Positions 7,370 through 15,619 of a stretch of 39,366 nucleotides of DNA are shown piece after piece (positions within the stretch are counted from its first letter, which is position 1; each line of letters starts with the position of its first letter). The notes below the pieces were generated by a model. It was given only the letters and a program-made list of their open reading frames with translations, did no database searches and was not told where the DNA came from. A program made the translations under genes and the position numbers. The stretch is from an uncultured Lachnospiraceae bacterium (GTDB lineage: Bacteria > Bacillota > Clostridia > Lachnospirales > Lachnospiraceae). The stretch lies in assembly GCA_910584205.1 (NCBI GenBank), contig CAJUAA010000039.1, forward strand, positions 1 to 39,366. The letters are read 5' to 3'.

Positions 7370-7738
7370 TTACTCCTCGTCGTCTTCCTCCGCAGCCATC
7401 AATTCCCGGGAGGAGACCCGTTTCTTCATCCGCTCCTCCTCCACCGCTTCTGAGACCAGTTCCTTCACATTCCTTGGATTTTTTATGTTTTTAATCACCA
7501 GCCTAGGCGACGATTTGTCCACCGTGTCGCAACAGATTGTCCCCAAGCCGAAGATCCGCTGCCAGAAGGAACGCTCCAGCGTCAGGTCCAGGATCCGGTA
7601 GAGACGGATCTCTTCCTCTTTCGTGGAAAATATGCCGGACTCCACGATAAATTTTTCAGGCGTGCATGTGTATTTCGTAAAGGTCCATGGCAGCCCCAAA
7701 AATGTCCAGCGCTTTCTGTCACTCCATAAAATGTTCAT
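7370..7738 (-). CDS. Bacterial PH-domain (bPH2/YdbS-like) protein
   Basis: 122 residues. The core FTKYTCTPEKFIVESGIFST then EEEIRLYRILDLTLERSFWQ and IFGLGTICC matches the bacterial PH domain family (formerly DUF304, YdbS/YdbT type). The C-terminus is a charged helix ending in acidic residues. There are no membrane helices in this copy, unlike YdbS proteins. Family function is poorly known, possibly membrane-surface binding. Binding site AAGGAGG lies 8 bases before the ATG. It sits 58 bases after the AAA/nuclease gene and 20 bases before the frameshifted gene, so the three may share a transcript. Confidence 0.85.
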   Translation of the reverse strand: MNILWSDRKRWTFLGLPWTFTKYTCTPEKFIVESGIFSTKEEEIRLYRILDLTLERSFWQRIFGLGTICCDTVDKSSPRLVIKNIKNPRNVKELVSEAVEEERMKKRVSSRELMAAEEDDEE

Positions 7739-7796
7739 ATTTTTATCCTCCTTCTTTTCCTGCTGTTTCAGATCTGCTCCGCTTTGGAAAACCAGG

Positions 7797-9482
7797 TTAA
7801 CCGATCAGCACCTTTTTCCCTTCAAACGCAAACCCGTATTTCTTGATTCGGTCTGCTTCCAGTCCTCTGCTTCTAAGTATGGTCTCATACTGCATGTTCT
7901 CGATCTGTTCCAGGGCGGACCGGACGGCGTCCTCCAGTGTCTCGCCGCGGTCAGGACGTGCCACCTTGAATTCGATAAGAAAAGCATTCTGCCCTTTCTC
8001 TTTTGGCTCCAGCATGATATCATATCTGCCGAAGCCGCTCTCCCGATTGGAGGTAACCACATACCGGCCCTGCAGTTCTGCCAGCAGTCCCAACACGAAT
8101 CCATGATAGAAACGCTCCGGCTGTGTCTTTTCAGAAGGCTTCTTCCCCGTGTCAAAACTGCTGAACATTTCACAGGAAATGGCATTCATATAGTCGTTCA
8201 TCCCCTCCAGATCGCCAAGGAGCAGCGCCTTCAAGAACGCGTTCTGCACGCCGCGGCATCCTCGGAACCATCTTCTGATCATCTGCAGAAACATCAGGCG
8301 CACTTCCAGATTGGTGAGTTTCAGATCATATTCCGTTTCCATCCGTTCGACGTTGAGTTCGGAATGCACTGCCTTCAGATACCCGCCGGCCAGCAAAAGG
8401 CTCCACACTGCTTCATCTTCCTGGTCCAGCTGGTTGAATACGATCTGCTCATCCAGTGCCGTGTGCAGAGTTCCGCCCTGCAGCAGCTCTTCCATTACCA
8501 TCTTGAGCTCCGGACTGCCTTCTCTGACCAGTTTATCCACCAGACTGTTGGAACTGGTGTTCGTCCAGTAGGCGGTGGCTTTTTTCTTATCCAGATAATT
8601 TAAAATAGACCACGGATTATAAATATCCTGACTGCTGCCGAAAACGAATCCGTCATACCACTTTTTTACTTCTTCCTTCTGACCGGACAGGCCAAACTCA
8701 TCCAACGCCGCAAACACTTCCTTCTCTGTAAATCCGAAACTGTCCTTATATTTCTCAGAAGTAGCAGTCACTACTTCGAGATTATTCAGATCGGAAAACA
8801 TGGACTCTTTGCTCACCCGGGTAATCCCTGTCATGATCGCGCGTTCCATATACGGATTGGTCTTGAATGTGTCATTGAACATGCTTCTGGTAAATTCCAC
8901 CAGCTCCTCCCAGTACCCGTGGACATACGCCTCCTGCATGGGCGTATCGTATTCATCCAGAAGAATGATGACTTTTTTTCCATAGTACCGCGTCAGGAAA
9001 CCCGACAGGGCACGCAGAGCTTCCGTGGCTGTATGAGGCTCCATATCGTAAGTAACCTGCTGGTAAAATTCTTTTTCCTTCTCATTCAGCGTTTTGCCGT
9101 CCATCAGAAAATCATACCGATTATACAGTTCCGTTATGGCATAACATATCTTCCTCAATGCGCTCCGGCAGGTCGCTTCTTTCACGCCCGCAAAGCTGAG
9201 CATGATGACCGGCCAGGTCCCCTGAAGCTTCCTGTATGTTTCGTGTTCCCATATGGATAGTCCTTCAAATACCTGTCCCCGTCCTGCATATTCAATGGAA
9301 AAAAAGCGCTCCACCATATTCAGATTCAGAGTCTTTCCAAACCGTCTGGGACGGGTGATCAGGGTTACATCATCCCTGCTTTCCCACCATTCCCTGATAA
9401 AATCAGTTTTGTCGATATACAGACAATTATTTTCGATTATTTTTTCAAAACTTTGAATCCCGATTCCCACCGTCCTTGCCAT
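7797..9482 (-). CDS. AAA-ATPase-like / PD-(D/E)XK nuclease protein (DUF1703 type), copy A
   Basis: 561 residues. The N-terminal AAA-ATPase-like domain has P-loop TRPRRFGKT (43-51) and Walker B VIILLDEYDTP (171-181). The C-terminal PD-(D/E)XK domain has GRYD (Asp488) and IEFKV (Glu504, Lys506). Families PF09820 and PF08011 fit by motif. These proteins are common and multicopy in gut Clostridia and Bacteroidetes; their cellular role is not established, with DNA processing or defence-like roles suggested by the nuclease fold. Binding site AAAGGAGG lies 8 bases before ATG. It follows copy B after 20 bases, so the pair looks like a tandem duplication in one transcript. Confidence 0.9.
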   Translation of the reverse strand: MARTVGIGIQSFEKIIENNCLYIDKTDFIREWWESRDDVTLITRPRRFGKTLNLNMVERFFSIEYAGRGQVFEGLSIWEHETYRKLQGTWPVIMLSFAGVKEATCRSALRKICYAITELYNRYDFLMDGKTLNEKEKEFYQQVTYDMEPHTATEALRALSGFLTRYYGKKVIILLDEYDTPMQEAYVHGYWEELVEFTRSMFNDTFKTNPYMERAIMTGITRVSKESMFSDLNNLEVVTATSEKYKDSFGFTEKEVFAALDEFGLSGQKEEVKKWYDGFVFGSSQDIYNPWSILNYLDKKKATAYWTNTSSNSLVDKLVREGSPELKMVMEELLQGGTLHTALDEQIVFNQLDQEDEAVWSLLLAGGYLKAVHSELNVERMETEYDLKLTNLEVRLMFLQMIRRWFRGCRGVQNAFLKALLLGDLEGMNDYMNAISCEMFSSFDTGKKPSEKTQPERFYHGFVLGLLAELQGRYVVTSNRESGFGRYDIMLEPKEKGQNAFLIEFKVARPDRGETLEDAVRSALEQIENMQYETILRSRGLEADRIKKYGFAFEGKKVLIG

Positions 9483-9502
9483 GGCGTCTCCTCCTTTCTA
9501 TC

Positions 9503-11209
9503 CTAACCGATCAGCACCTTTTTCCCTTCAAACGCGAATCCGTATTTTCGGATTCGGTCCGCCGGGATTCCCTCCGCCATAAGCCCAGCGGCATAGCCTT
9601 TTTCTTCGATCTGCAACAGCGCCGCCTCCGCCGTATCCTTTAAAGTCGCTTCATCCTCCGGATCATGCACTTTGAATTCCAAAATCATGGCATCGTCCCT
9701 GCGGCCATCCACAGAGCCCGCGCCGCTTCTCGGTTTCAGCACTACATCATATCGCCCGAAGCCGCTTTCCCGGTTGGAGGTAATCGTATACCGGTCCTCC
9801 AGTTCCACCATCAGCCCCAGCACGAATCCATGGTAAAAGCGCTCCGGTTCCGAAGCCTCAGAGGGATGCCTTCCCATATCAAAATAACTGAATGTGGCCA
9901 GCGCCACCCGGTTCATATAATGGTTCATTGCCTTCCTGTCGTCTGCCAGCAGCGCCTTGATAAAGTCGTTATAAGCAGGCGAATAGTTTTTGAACCATCC
10001 TTCGATCAGGTTCCGGAACATCAGACGCACTTCTTTGTTCGTAAGCCGGAGCACATATTCCTCTCTTCCGGCATCAGGGTCGAATATATGTTCTTCCACT
10101 TTCAGATATCCGCTCGCCAGAAGCAGGCTCCAGACCGCGTATTCATTGTGATCCAGCTGATCGAACACGATCTGTTCATCGATCTTTGTACGTAGCACGC
10201 CGCCCCGCAGCAGATCCTCCATGATAATCTTGATATCCTTGCTGCCCTCCCGGATCAGCTTGCCCGCAAGACTGTTGCTGCTGGTATTGGCCCAGTAGGT
10301 GGACAGTTTCTTTTCATCAAGAAAACAAATGATGGACCAGGGATTATAAATATCCGTTTTTTCACCAAAAGTAAAACCGTCGTACCATTCTCTGACACGC
10401 TCCTCCATATTGGAGATTCCAAACTCAGATAATGCAGATGTTACTTCATCCTGTGTAAATCCAAAACTATCTGTATATTTGTTTGAAGTCGAAGTCACTA
10501 CACACAGATTATTCAGATCCGAAAACATGGATTCTCTGCTCACACGGGTAATGCCGGTCATAATGGCCCGTTCCATATACGGGTTGGTTTTAAAAGTTGC
10601 GATAAATAAATTTCTCGTAAAAGACACCAGCTCCTCCCAGTACCCGTAAACCCAGGCTTCCTGCATGGGCGTATCATATTCATCCAGAAGAATGATGACT
10701 TTTTTCCCATAGTACCGCATGAGAAAGCCTGACAGGGCCCGCAGAGCTTCCGTGGCTGTATGAGGCTCCATATCGTAAGTAACCTGACGGTAAAATTCTT
10801 TTTCCTTCTCATTCAGCGTTTTGCCGTCCAGCAGAAAGTCATACCGGTTATACAGCTCTACGATTATATGGCAAAGCCTCTTCTGTGCATTCCGATACGT
10901 GGTCTCCTTTACACTCGCAAAACTGAGCATGATCACCGGCCAGGTTCCCTGCAGCTTCCGATATGTTTCATGCTTCCATATGGACAATCCTTCAAATACC
11001 TGTCCCTGTCCCGCATATTCGATGGAAAAAAAGCGCTTCGTCATGCTCAGATTCAGGGTCTTTCCAAAACGTCCGGGACGGGTGATCAACGTTACCTCAT
11101 CCCCATTCTCCCACCACTCACGGATAAACTCCGTCTTATCGATATAAAAATAATCATTTGTAATGACCGATTCAAAATCCTGAATTCCAATTGCTACCGT
11201 TCTCGCCAT
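9503..11209 (-). CDS. AAA-ATPase-like / PD-(D/E)XK nuclease protein (DUF1703 type), copy B
   Basis: 568 residues, clearly paralogous to copy A along its whole length; large blocks are identical, such as GKTLNEKEKEFY and TATEALRALSGFL. The P-loop reads TRPGRFGKT, replacing the Arg of copy A with Gly. Walker B (VIILLDEYDTP) and the nuclease motif (GRYD ... LEFKV) are kept. A short insert, SGAGSVDGRRDD, precedes the LEFKV strand. The start at 11209 (MARTVAIG) was chosen because GGGGAGG lies 9 bases upstream and it aligns with copy A; a longer frame upstream overlaps the aminotransferase. It begins 34 bases after the aminotransferase on the same strand, so readthrough is likely. Confidence 0.9.
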   Translation of the reverse strand: MARTVAIGIQDFESVITNDYFYIDKTEFIREWWENGDEVTLITRPGRFGKTLNLSMTKRFFSIEYAGQGQVFEGLSIWKHETYRKLQGTWPVIMLSFASVKETTYRNAQKRLCHIIVELYNRYDFLLDGKTLNEKEKEFYRQVTYDMEPHTATEALRALSGFLMRYYGKKVIILLDEYDTPMQEAWVYGYWEELVSFTRNLFIATFKTNPYMERAIMTGITRVSRESMFSDLNNLCVVTSTSNKYTDSFGFTQDEVTSALSEFGISNMEERVREWYDGFTFGEKTDIYNPWSIICFLDEKKLSTYWANTSSNSLAGKLIREGSKDIKIIMEDLLRGGVLRTKIDEQIVFDQLDHNEYAVWSLLLASGYLKVEEHIFDPDAGREEYVLRLTNKEVRLMFRNLIEGWFKNYSPAYNDFIKALLADDRKAMNHYMNRVALATFSYFDMGRHPSEASEPERFYHGFVLGLMVELEDRYTITSNRESGFGRYDVVLKPRSGAGSVDGRRDDAMILEFKVHDPEDEATLKDTAEAALLQIEEKGYAAGLMAEGIPADRIRKYGFAFEGKKVLIG

Positions 11210-11243
11210 AGGTACGGGCCTCCCCTCCTGTGAAGCAGCTGTT

Positions 11244-12434
11244 TTATCTTTCTTCCTGATATTCCTCCATAATCCGGGCAAACGCGGGCATGGCGTCCCG
11301 GATCGTTTTCTCTGATACGCAGTAGGAGATCCGTACGTAGCCTTCGCATCCGAAACTGTCGCCAGGCACCACCAGCACGTCATGTTTCTTCGCATGCTCC
11401 GAAAACGCTCCGGCATCCGGCTCCGGCGCCTTCACAAACAGATAAAACGCCCCCTGGGGCCGCGCGCACTCATAGCCCAGCTCTGTCAGCCCTTTGTAGA
11501 GCAGATCCCGGTTCCTGCGGTAAGCGGAAACGTCACCGGGTACATCCACGCAGCGGGCAATGACCTTCTGGAACAGCACCGGGGCACACACATAGCCCAG
11601 AGCGCGCCCTGCGCCTGCTACAGCCGCTCTGACGCGTCCGGCGTCATCCGCTTCGTCCGGAACAATAATATACCCGATACGCTCTCCCGGAAGAGACAGG
11701 GATTTGCTGTAGGAATAGCACACCAGCGTATTTTTATAGTAGTTGGGCACAAACGGCACCGTCACCCCGTCATAGACAATCTCCCGATAGGGTTCGTCCG
11801 ACAGCAGATAGATGGAAGTCCCGTATTCCTTCCCTTTCTGTTCCAGAAGTTCTGCCAGCCTGCGGACCGTCTCCTCGGAATAGACCGTACCGCTGGGATT
11901 GTTGGGGGAGTTGATGATAATTCCTTTGGTCTTCGGACCAATCAGCTTCTCCAGCGCGTCAAAATCAATCTGAAAATTCTTCGTATCCGCCGGAACGACC
12001 GCCAGCTCTGCACCCGCCGTTGTCACCCATACCTCATATTCCGGAAAAAAAGGCGCGATGGTGATAAACTGATCCCCCGGATTTGTCAGCGCCTTGATGC
12101 TGATACTCAGGGAAGCCGCGGCTCCCACGGTCATATAAAAATTATCCGCCGTATACTGAGTCCCGAATCTCCGGTTCACAGAGTCCGCCAGCGTCTGCCG
12201 CACCTTTGGATCGCCTGCCGCCGGGGAATACCCGTGAAGCGCCTCCGCAGGCTCCTCCAGAAGCTCCAGGATGGCCTGCTTTACTTCCGCGGGCGCAGGG
12301 ATGCTGGGATTGCCGATGCTGAAGTCATAGACTTTATCCTCTCCCACGATCTTTTTCCTCTCCAGTCCATAGGCAAACAGCTCCCGGATCACCGAGCTTT
12401 TGCTTCCATATCCATACATCTGTTCATTTACCAT
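11244..12434 (-). CDS. Pyridoxal-phosphate aminotransferase, class I/II (aspartate aminotransferase-like)
   Basis: 396 residues. Motifs: FSIGNPSIPAPAEVK near the N-terminus, NSPNNPSGTVYSEE (substrate/PLP site), LSDEPYREIVYDG (Asp to the PLP ring nitrogen) and YSYSKSLSLPGERIGY (Schiff-base Lys and phosphate-binding Arg), with C-terminal VRISYCVSEKTI carrying the substrate-carboxylate Arg. It moves amino groups between an amino acid and a 2-oxo acid; the exact substrate is not clear. The start at 12434 follows GGAGGG by about 8 bases. It lies just after the rplQ terminator, so expression may come from readthrough or an unseen promoter. Confidence 0.9.
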   Translation of the reverse strand: MVNEQMYGYGSKSSVIRELFAYGLERKKIVGEDKVYDFSIGNPSIPAPAEVKQAILELLEEPAEALHGYSPAAGDPKVRQTLADSVNRRFGTQYTADNFYMTVGAAASLSISIKALTNPGDQFITIAPFFPEYEVWVTTAGAELAVVPADTKNFQIDFDALEKLIGPKTKGIIINSPNNPSGTVYSEETVRRLAELLEQKGKEYGTSIYLLSDEPYREIVYDGVTVPFVPNYYKNTLVCYSYSKSLSLPGERIGYIIVPDEADDAGRVRAAVAGAGRALGYVCAPVLFQKVIARCVDVPGDVSAYRRNRDLLYKGLTELGYECARPQGAFYLFVKAPEPDAGAFSEHAKKHDVLVVPGDSFGCEGYVRISYCVSEKTIRDAMPAFARIMEEYQEER

Positions 12435-12470
12435 CGTCTCTGCCCTCCAATTACAATACCTTTGATAAAG

Positions 12471-12505
12471 AAAATCCCCACAGCGGACCACATCGTCCGT
12501 CTGTG
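12471..12505 (-). terminator. Terminator after rplQ (end of the ribosomal cluster)
   Basis: On the minus strand CACAG-A-CGGAC (12505-12495) pairs with GTCCG-CTGTG (12488-12479) around a 6-base loop, with one bulged base, followed by GGGATTTTCTTT. It begins 20 bases after the rplQ stop and overlaps the region just before the aminotransferase. Confidence 0.7.
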
Positions 12506-12524
12506 AGGATCTGCTTTCTCTGCC

Positions 12525-13049
12525 TTATACCAGCTCCAGAACTACTTCCATCGCTGCATCGCCTTTTCTCGGTCCGATCTTCACGATCCGGGTGTAACCG
12601 CCGTTACGGTTTACATATTTGGGCGCGATCTCATCAAAGATCTTTGCAACCATGTCCACTTCCTGTGTTTTCTTCTTGCCCTCCACCGGAGCCTTTACCG
12701 GATAGAGCACCTTCAGCATCTGTCTTCTTGCATGAAGTCTGGAGGGAAGATCCTTCTTGATCTCTTTCTCCACCTCATCGTAGACCGTTACTTTCCTGCC
12801 GTCCACGACTTCCTTCACTCTCTTGCCGTCCTTGTCCTTGCGGGCAACCTTCGCGGTCACCTTGACCATCTCAAAGTTGTCCTTCTCTTTGACGCCCAGA
12901 GCGATCAGATGCTCGGCGATCCTGCGCACTTCCTTTGCCTTCGCTTCGGTCGTTACGATTTTGCCGTTAAATAACAGAGCGGTTACCTGGCTTCTCAGCA
13001 AAGCTTTTCTCTGAGAAGACGTTCTGCTCAGTTTTCTATATCCTGCCAT
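12525..13049 (-). CDS. rplQ: 50S ribosomal protein L17, enlarged form
   Basis: 174 residues against about 115-130 in most bacteria. The ends are standard: MAGYRKLSRTSSQRKALL, IVTTEAKAKEVRRIAEHLI, and C-terminal NGGYTRIVKIGPRKGDAAME. The extra length is two charged inserts, about residues 57-100 (KDKDGKRVKEVVDG region) and 117-129 (APVEGKKKTQE). The inserts look like a surface extension of the ribosome; similar lengthening is, as I recall, common in Lachnospiraceae. Start 13049 was chosen for GGAGG 7 bases upstream. Last gene of the alpha block, followed by a terminator. Confidence 0.95.
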   Translation of the reverse strand: MAGYRKLSRTSSQRKALLRSQVTALLFNGKIVTTEAKAKEVRRIAEHLIALGVKEKDNFEMVKVTAKVARKDKDGKRVKEVVDGRKVTVYDEVEKEIKKDLPSRLHARRQMLKVLYPVKAPVEGKKKTQEVDMVAKIFDEIAPKYVNRNGGYTRIVKIGPRKGDAAMEVVLELV

Positions 13050-13130
13050 TTGATTTCCTCCATTCGTTGCGCCCCGTGCCATGCTTCTTCGGTCTTACTG
13101 ACAGGGGGTCTGGCTTTCCAACAATAAGAT

Positions 13131-13180
13131 CTTTTCTGCATTCACTGCGTGAATCGAAAAGCATCGGCCGGCCTTCGGCC
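13131..13180 (-). promoter_or_regulatory. Hairpins in the rpoA-rplQ gap
   Basis: Two stems lie in the 136-base gap between rpoA and rplQ. First, CTTTTC (13131-13136) pairs with GAAAAG (13156-13161), enclosing ATTCAC/GTGAAT around a 3-base loop. Second, GGCC (13170-13173) pairs with GGCC (13177-13180), just after the rpoA stop. No T-run follows directly, so an RNA processing or stability element is more likely than a terminator. Confidence 0.45.
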
Positions 13181-13185
13181 TCCCT

Positions 13186-14145
13186 TTATTCCTCGCTCTG
13201 GTTCAGTTCCAGACCGAGTTCTTTCAGCTTCGCAAGGACTTCCTCCAGGGATTTGCGTCCCAGGTTGCGGACCTTCATCATATCCTCGGACGTCCGGTTG
13301 CACAGCTCTTCTACGGTATTGATGCCGGCTCTCTTCAGACAGTTGTATGAGCGCACGGAAAGTTCCAGCTCATCAATGTTCATCTCGAGAACCTTTTCCT
13401 TCTCATCGCTCTCCGTCTCCACCATAATCTCCGCAGACTTGGCATTCTCAGACAGATCGATGAACAGGCTCAGATGCTCGCTTAAGACTTTCGCAGCCAG
13501 GCTGACTGCCTCGTCCGGAGCCAGCGTTCCATTGGTGATCACGTCCAGCGTCAGCTTGTCGTAATCGGTAATCTGGCCCACACGGGTATTCTCCACGGTC
13601 AGATTCACGCGCTCTACCGGAGTATAGATAGAATCCACTGCGATCACGCCGATCGGCAGCTCATCGTTCTTATTCTTGTCCGCGCTCACGTATCCTCTGC
13701 CCTTGGTGATGGTCAGCTCCATATAAAGCTTGCTGTCCGCGCCGCCGTTCAGATGGGCGATCACTACTTCCGGGTTCAGAATCTCAATGTCCGGATCACA
13801 CTGGATCTCCGCCGCCGTAACGACACCTTCACCTTCAAAATCAATATATGCCACCTTGGTCTCTTCAGAATCACTGGTATTCTTGATTGCAAGGCTCTTG
13901 ATGTTCATGATGATCTCTGTTACATCTTCTTTTACACCCGGGATGGAGCTGAATTCGTGAAGTACACCGTCAATCTTTACCTGGCTCACTGCCGCACCCG
14001 GCAAAGAAGAAAGCATAATTCTTCTCAGTGAATTTCCAAGGGTCGTTCCATAACCTCTTTCCAATGGTTCCACTACGAATTTGCCATATTTTTTATCTTC
14101 TGAAATCTCTGCAATTTCAATCTTGGGTTTGTTAAATACTACCAC
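13186..14145 (-). CDS. rpoA: RNA polymerase subunit alpha
   Basis: 319 residues. The N-terminal assembly domain contains FVVEPLERGYGTTLGNSLRR and LPGAAVSQVKIDGVLHEF. The C-terminal domain, which binds UP elements and activators, begins near residue 245 (LELSVRSYNCLKRAGINTVE) and ends with RNLGRKSLEEVLAKLKELGL. Start is GTG at 14145, 7 bases after AGGAGGGG. It is in the usual place between rpsD and rplQ. Confidence 0.98.
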   Translation of the reverse strand: MVVFNKPKIEIAEISEDKKYGKFVVEPLERGYGTTLGNSLRRIMLSSLPGAAVSQVKIDGVLHEFSSIPGVKEDVTEIIMNIKSLAIKNTSDSEETKVAYIDFEGEGVVTAAEIQCDPDIEILNPEVVIAHLNGGADSKLYMELTITKGRGYVSADKNKNDELPIGVIAVDSIYTPVERVNLTVENTRVGQITDYDKLTLDVITNGTLAPDEAVSLAAKVLSEHLSLFIDLSENAKSAEIMVETESDEKEKVLEMNIDELELSVRSYNCLKRAGINTVEELCNRTSEDMMKVRNLGRKSLEEVLAKLKELGLELNQSEE

Positions 14146-14196
14146 TAAAAAGCCCCTCCTGTTCTATGCTGGGTGATAAAACTACCGGTCATTCAA

Positions 14197-14790
14197 TTAT
14201 TTGGAATACAACTCGACGATGAGCATCTCGTTTACCGGAACGTCGATCATATCTCTGGTCGGAAGCTCTTTTACAAGGCCTTTCAGATTCTCAAGGTCTG
14301 CGTCAAGCCACTCCGGCACCAGTCTGCCGCCGGTCACCTCTGCGATCGCTTTATAGCGGTCGGAGCTCTTGCATTTCTCCTTGATTTCCACCGTATCGCC
14401 TGCCTTTACAAGGTAGGACGGGATGTTCACCTGCTTGCCGTTCACCAGCACATGCTTGTGATCGACAATCTGTCTTGCTTCCTGACGGGTCCTTGCGAAA
14501 CCAAGACGGAAGATTACATTATCCAGTCTGGTCTCCAGCATGATCATCAGGTTCTCACCGGTCATGCCCTTCATGCGGTCCGCCTTCTCGTAATAATTAC
14601 GGAACGGCTTCTCCAGCACGCCGTAGATAAATTTTGCTTTCTGTTTTTCTCTCAACTGAAGCCCATACTCGGAAACCTTCTTATTTCCTCTCTGAGAATT
14701 TCTTCTGGACTTTTTATCAATTCCTAAATAAACCGGATCCAGGCCAAGAGCCCGGCATCTTTTAAGGACTGGTGTTCTGTTAATTGCCAT
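14197..14790 (-). CDS. rpsD: 30S ribosomal protein S4
   Basis: 197 residues. Contains the S4 RNA-binding domain (RLDNVIFRLGFARTRQEAR, then HKHVLVNGKQVNIPSY). The N-terminal region has no CxxC zinc pair, so this is the zinc-free form. S4 nucleates small-subunit assembly and in several bacteria represses its own operon by binding the mRNA leader. Its place within the alpha block makes the folded leader before rpsM a possible target (inference). Confidence 0.98.
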   Translation of the reverse strand: MAINRTPVLKRCRALGLDPVYLGIDKKSRRNSQRGNKKVSEYGLQLREKQKAKFIYGVLEKPFRNYYEKADRMKGMTGENLMIMLETRLDNVIFRLGFARTRQEARQIVDHKHVLVNGKQVNIPSYLVKAGDTVEIKEKCKSSDRYKAIAEVTGGRLVPEWLDADLENLKGLVKELPTRDMIDVPVNEMLIVELYSK

Positions 14791-14807
14791 CTTTCATACC
14801 CTCCTGA

Positions 14808-15200
14808 TCAGACTCTTCTACGTTTTGGTGGACGACAGCCGTTGTGCGGTACCGGAGTCACATCCGTGATGCTGATAACCTCAAGCCCGCATGCCTGCAA
14901 TGCGCGGATTGCAGCTTCTCTTCCTGAACCAGGTCCCTTTACGAATACATCTACTGTCTTTAAACCGTGAATCAAAGCTGCCTTTGTAGCAGTCTCTGCA
15001 GCCATCTGCGCTGCATACGGAGTAGATTTCCTTGAACCTCTAAAACCAAGACCACCGGCACTTGCCCAGCTCAGCGCGTTACCCTCTGCATCGGTCAGAG
15101 TAACGATCGTATTATTAAAAGATGACTGGATGTGTGCCTGTCCGCGTTCAACGTTTTTCTTAACACGCTTTTTTGTCACTTTTTTCGTAACTTTAGCCAT
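14808..15200 (-). CDS. rpsK: 30S ribosomal protein S11
   Basis: 130 residues. NNTIVTLTDAEGNALSWASA, GPGSGREAAIRAL and the basic C-terminus DVTPVPHNGCRPPKRRRV are diagnostic. It sits on the 30S platform near the mRNA exit. Spaced 50 bases after rpsM and 17 bases before rpsD, as expected for co-translation in the alpha block. Confidence 0.98.
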   Translation of the reverse strand: MAKVTKKVTKKRVKKNVERGQAHIQSSFNNTIVTLTDAEGNALSWASAGGLGFRGSRKSTPYAAQMAAETATKAALIHGLKTVDVFVKGPGSGREAAIRALQACGLEVISITDVTPVPHNGCRPPKRRRV

Positions 15201-15250
15201 TTCTAAACTAACCTACTTTCTTCTACTTTCTAATCGTCAACTGTTGTCTG

Positions 15251-15619
15251 TTATTTCTTCTTATTTGCCACGGTCTTCTTCGGGCCTTTTCTGGTCCTTG
15301 CGTTGGTCTTTGTCTTCTGGCCGCGAACCGGAAGACTCTTACGATGACGAACGCCTCTGTAGCATCCGATCTCCTGAAGTCTCTTGATATCCATGGCGAT
15401 CTGTCTTCTCAGATCACCCTCTACGGTCTGAGTCTGGTCGACTACGGAACTGATTCTCTTCACCTCTTCGTCGGTCAGGTCTCTGACGCGGGTGTCAGGG
15501 TTCACGCCTGCTTCTTTCAGAATACGGTTGGAGCTTGCTCTGCCGATCCCGAAAATATAGGTCAGGCCGATCTCCACGCGCTTTTCTCTTGGTAAATCTA
15601 CACCAGCAATACGAGCCAT
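15251..15619 (-). CDS. rpsM: 30S ribosomal protein S13
   Basis: 122 residues. MARIAGVDLPREKRVEIGLT, YIFGIGRASSNRIL and RGVRHRKSLPVRGQKTKTNA are typical. The basic C-terminal tail reaches the P-site tRNA. The ATG is preceded by GGAGG (8 bases). Unlike its neighbours it follows a 310-base gap with several RNA hairpins. Confidence 0.98.
   Translation of the reverse strand: MARIAGVDLPREKRVEIGLTYIFGIGRASSNRILKEAGVNPDTRVRDLTDEEVKRISSVVDQTQTVEGDLRRQIAMDIKRLQEIGCYRGVRHRKSLPVRGQKTKTNARTRKGPKKTVANKKK

Noticed and set aside
7623..8603. Plus-strand open frame of 326 codons opposite the AAA/nuclease gene and the PH-domain gene
   Set aside because: It spans two well-supported minus-strand genes and has no ribosome binding site or domain.
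11210..11416. Extended start of AAA/nuclease copy B
   Set aside because: It would overlap the aminotransferase end; MARTVAIG at 11209 aligns with copy A and has a good binding site.
11382..12506. Plus-strand open frame of 374 codons opposite the aminotransferase
   Set aside because: Basic, low-similarity-looking product antisense to a clear PLP enzyme; it also crosses the rplQ terminator.
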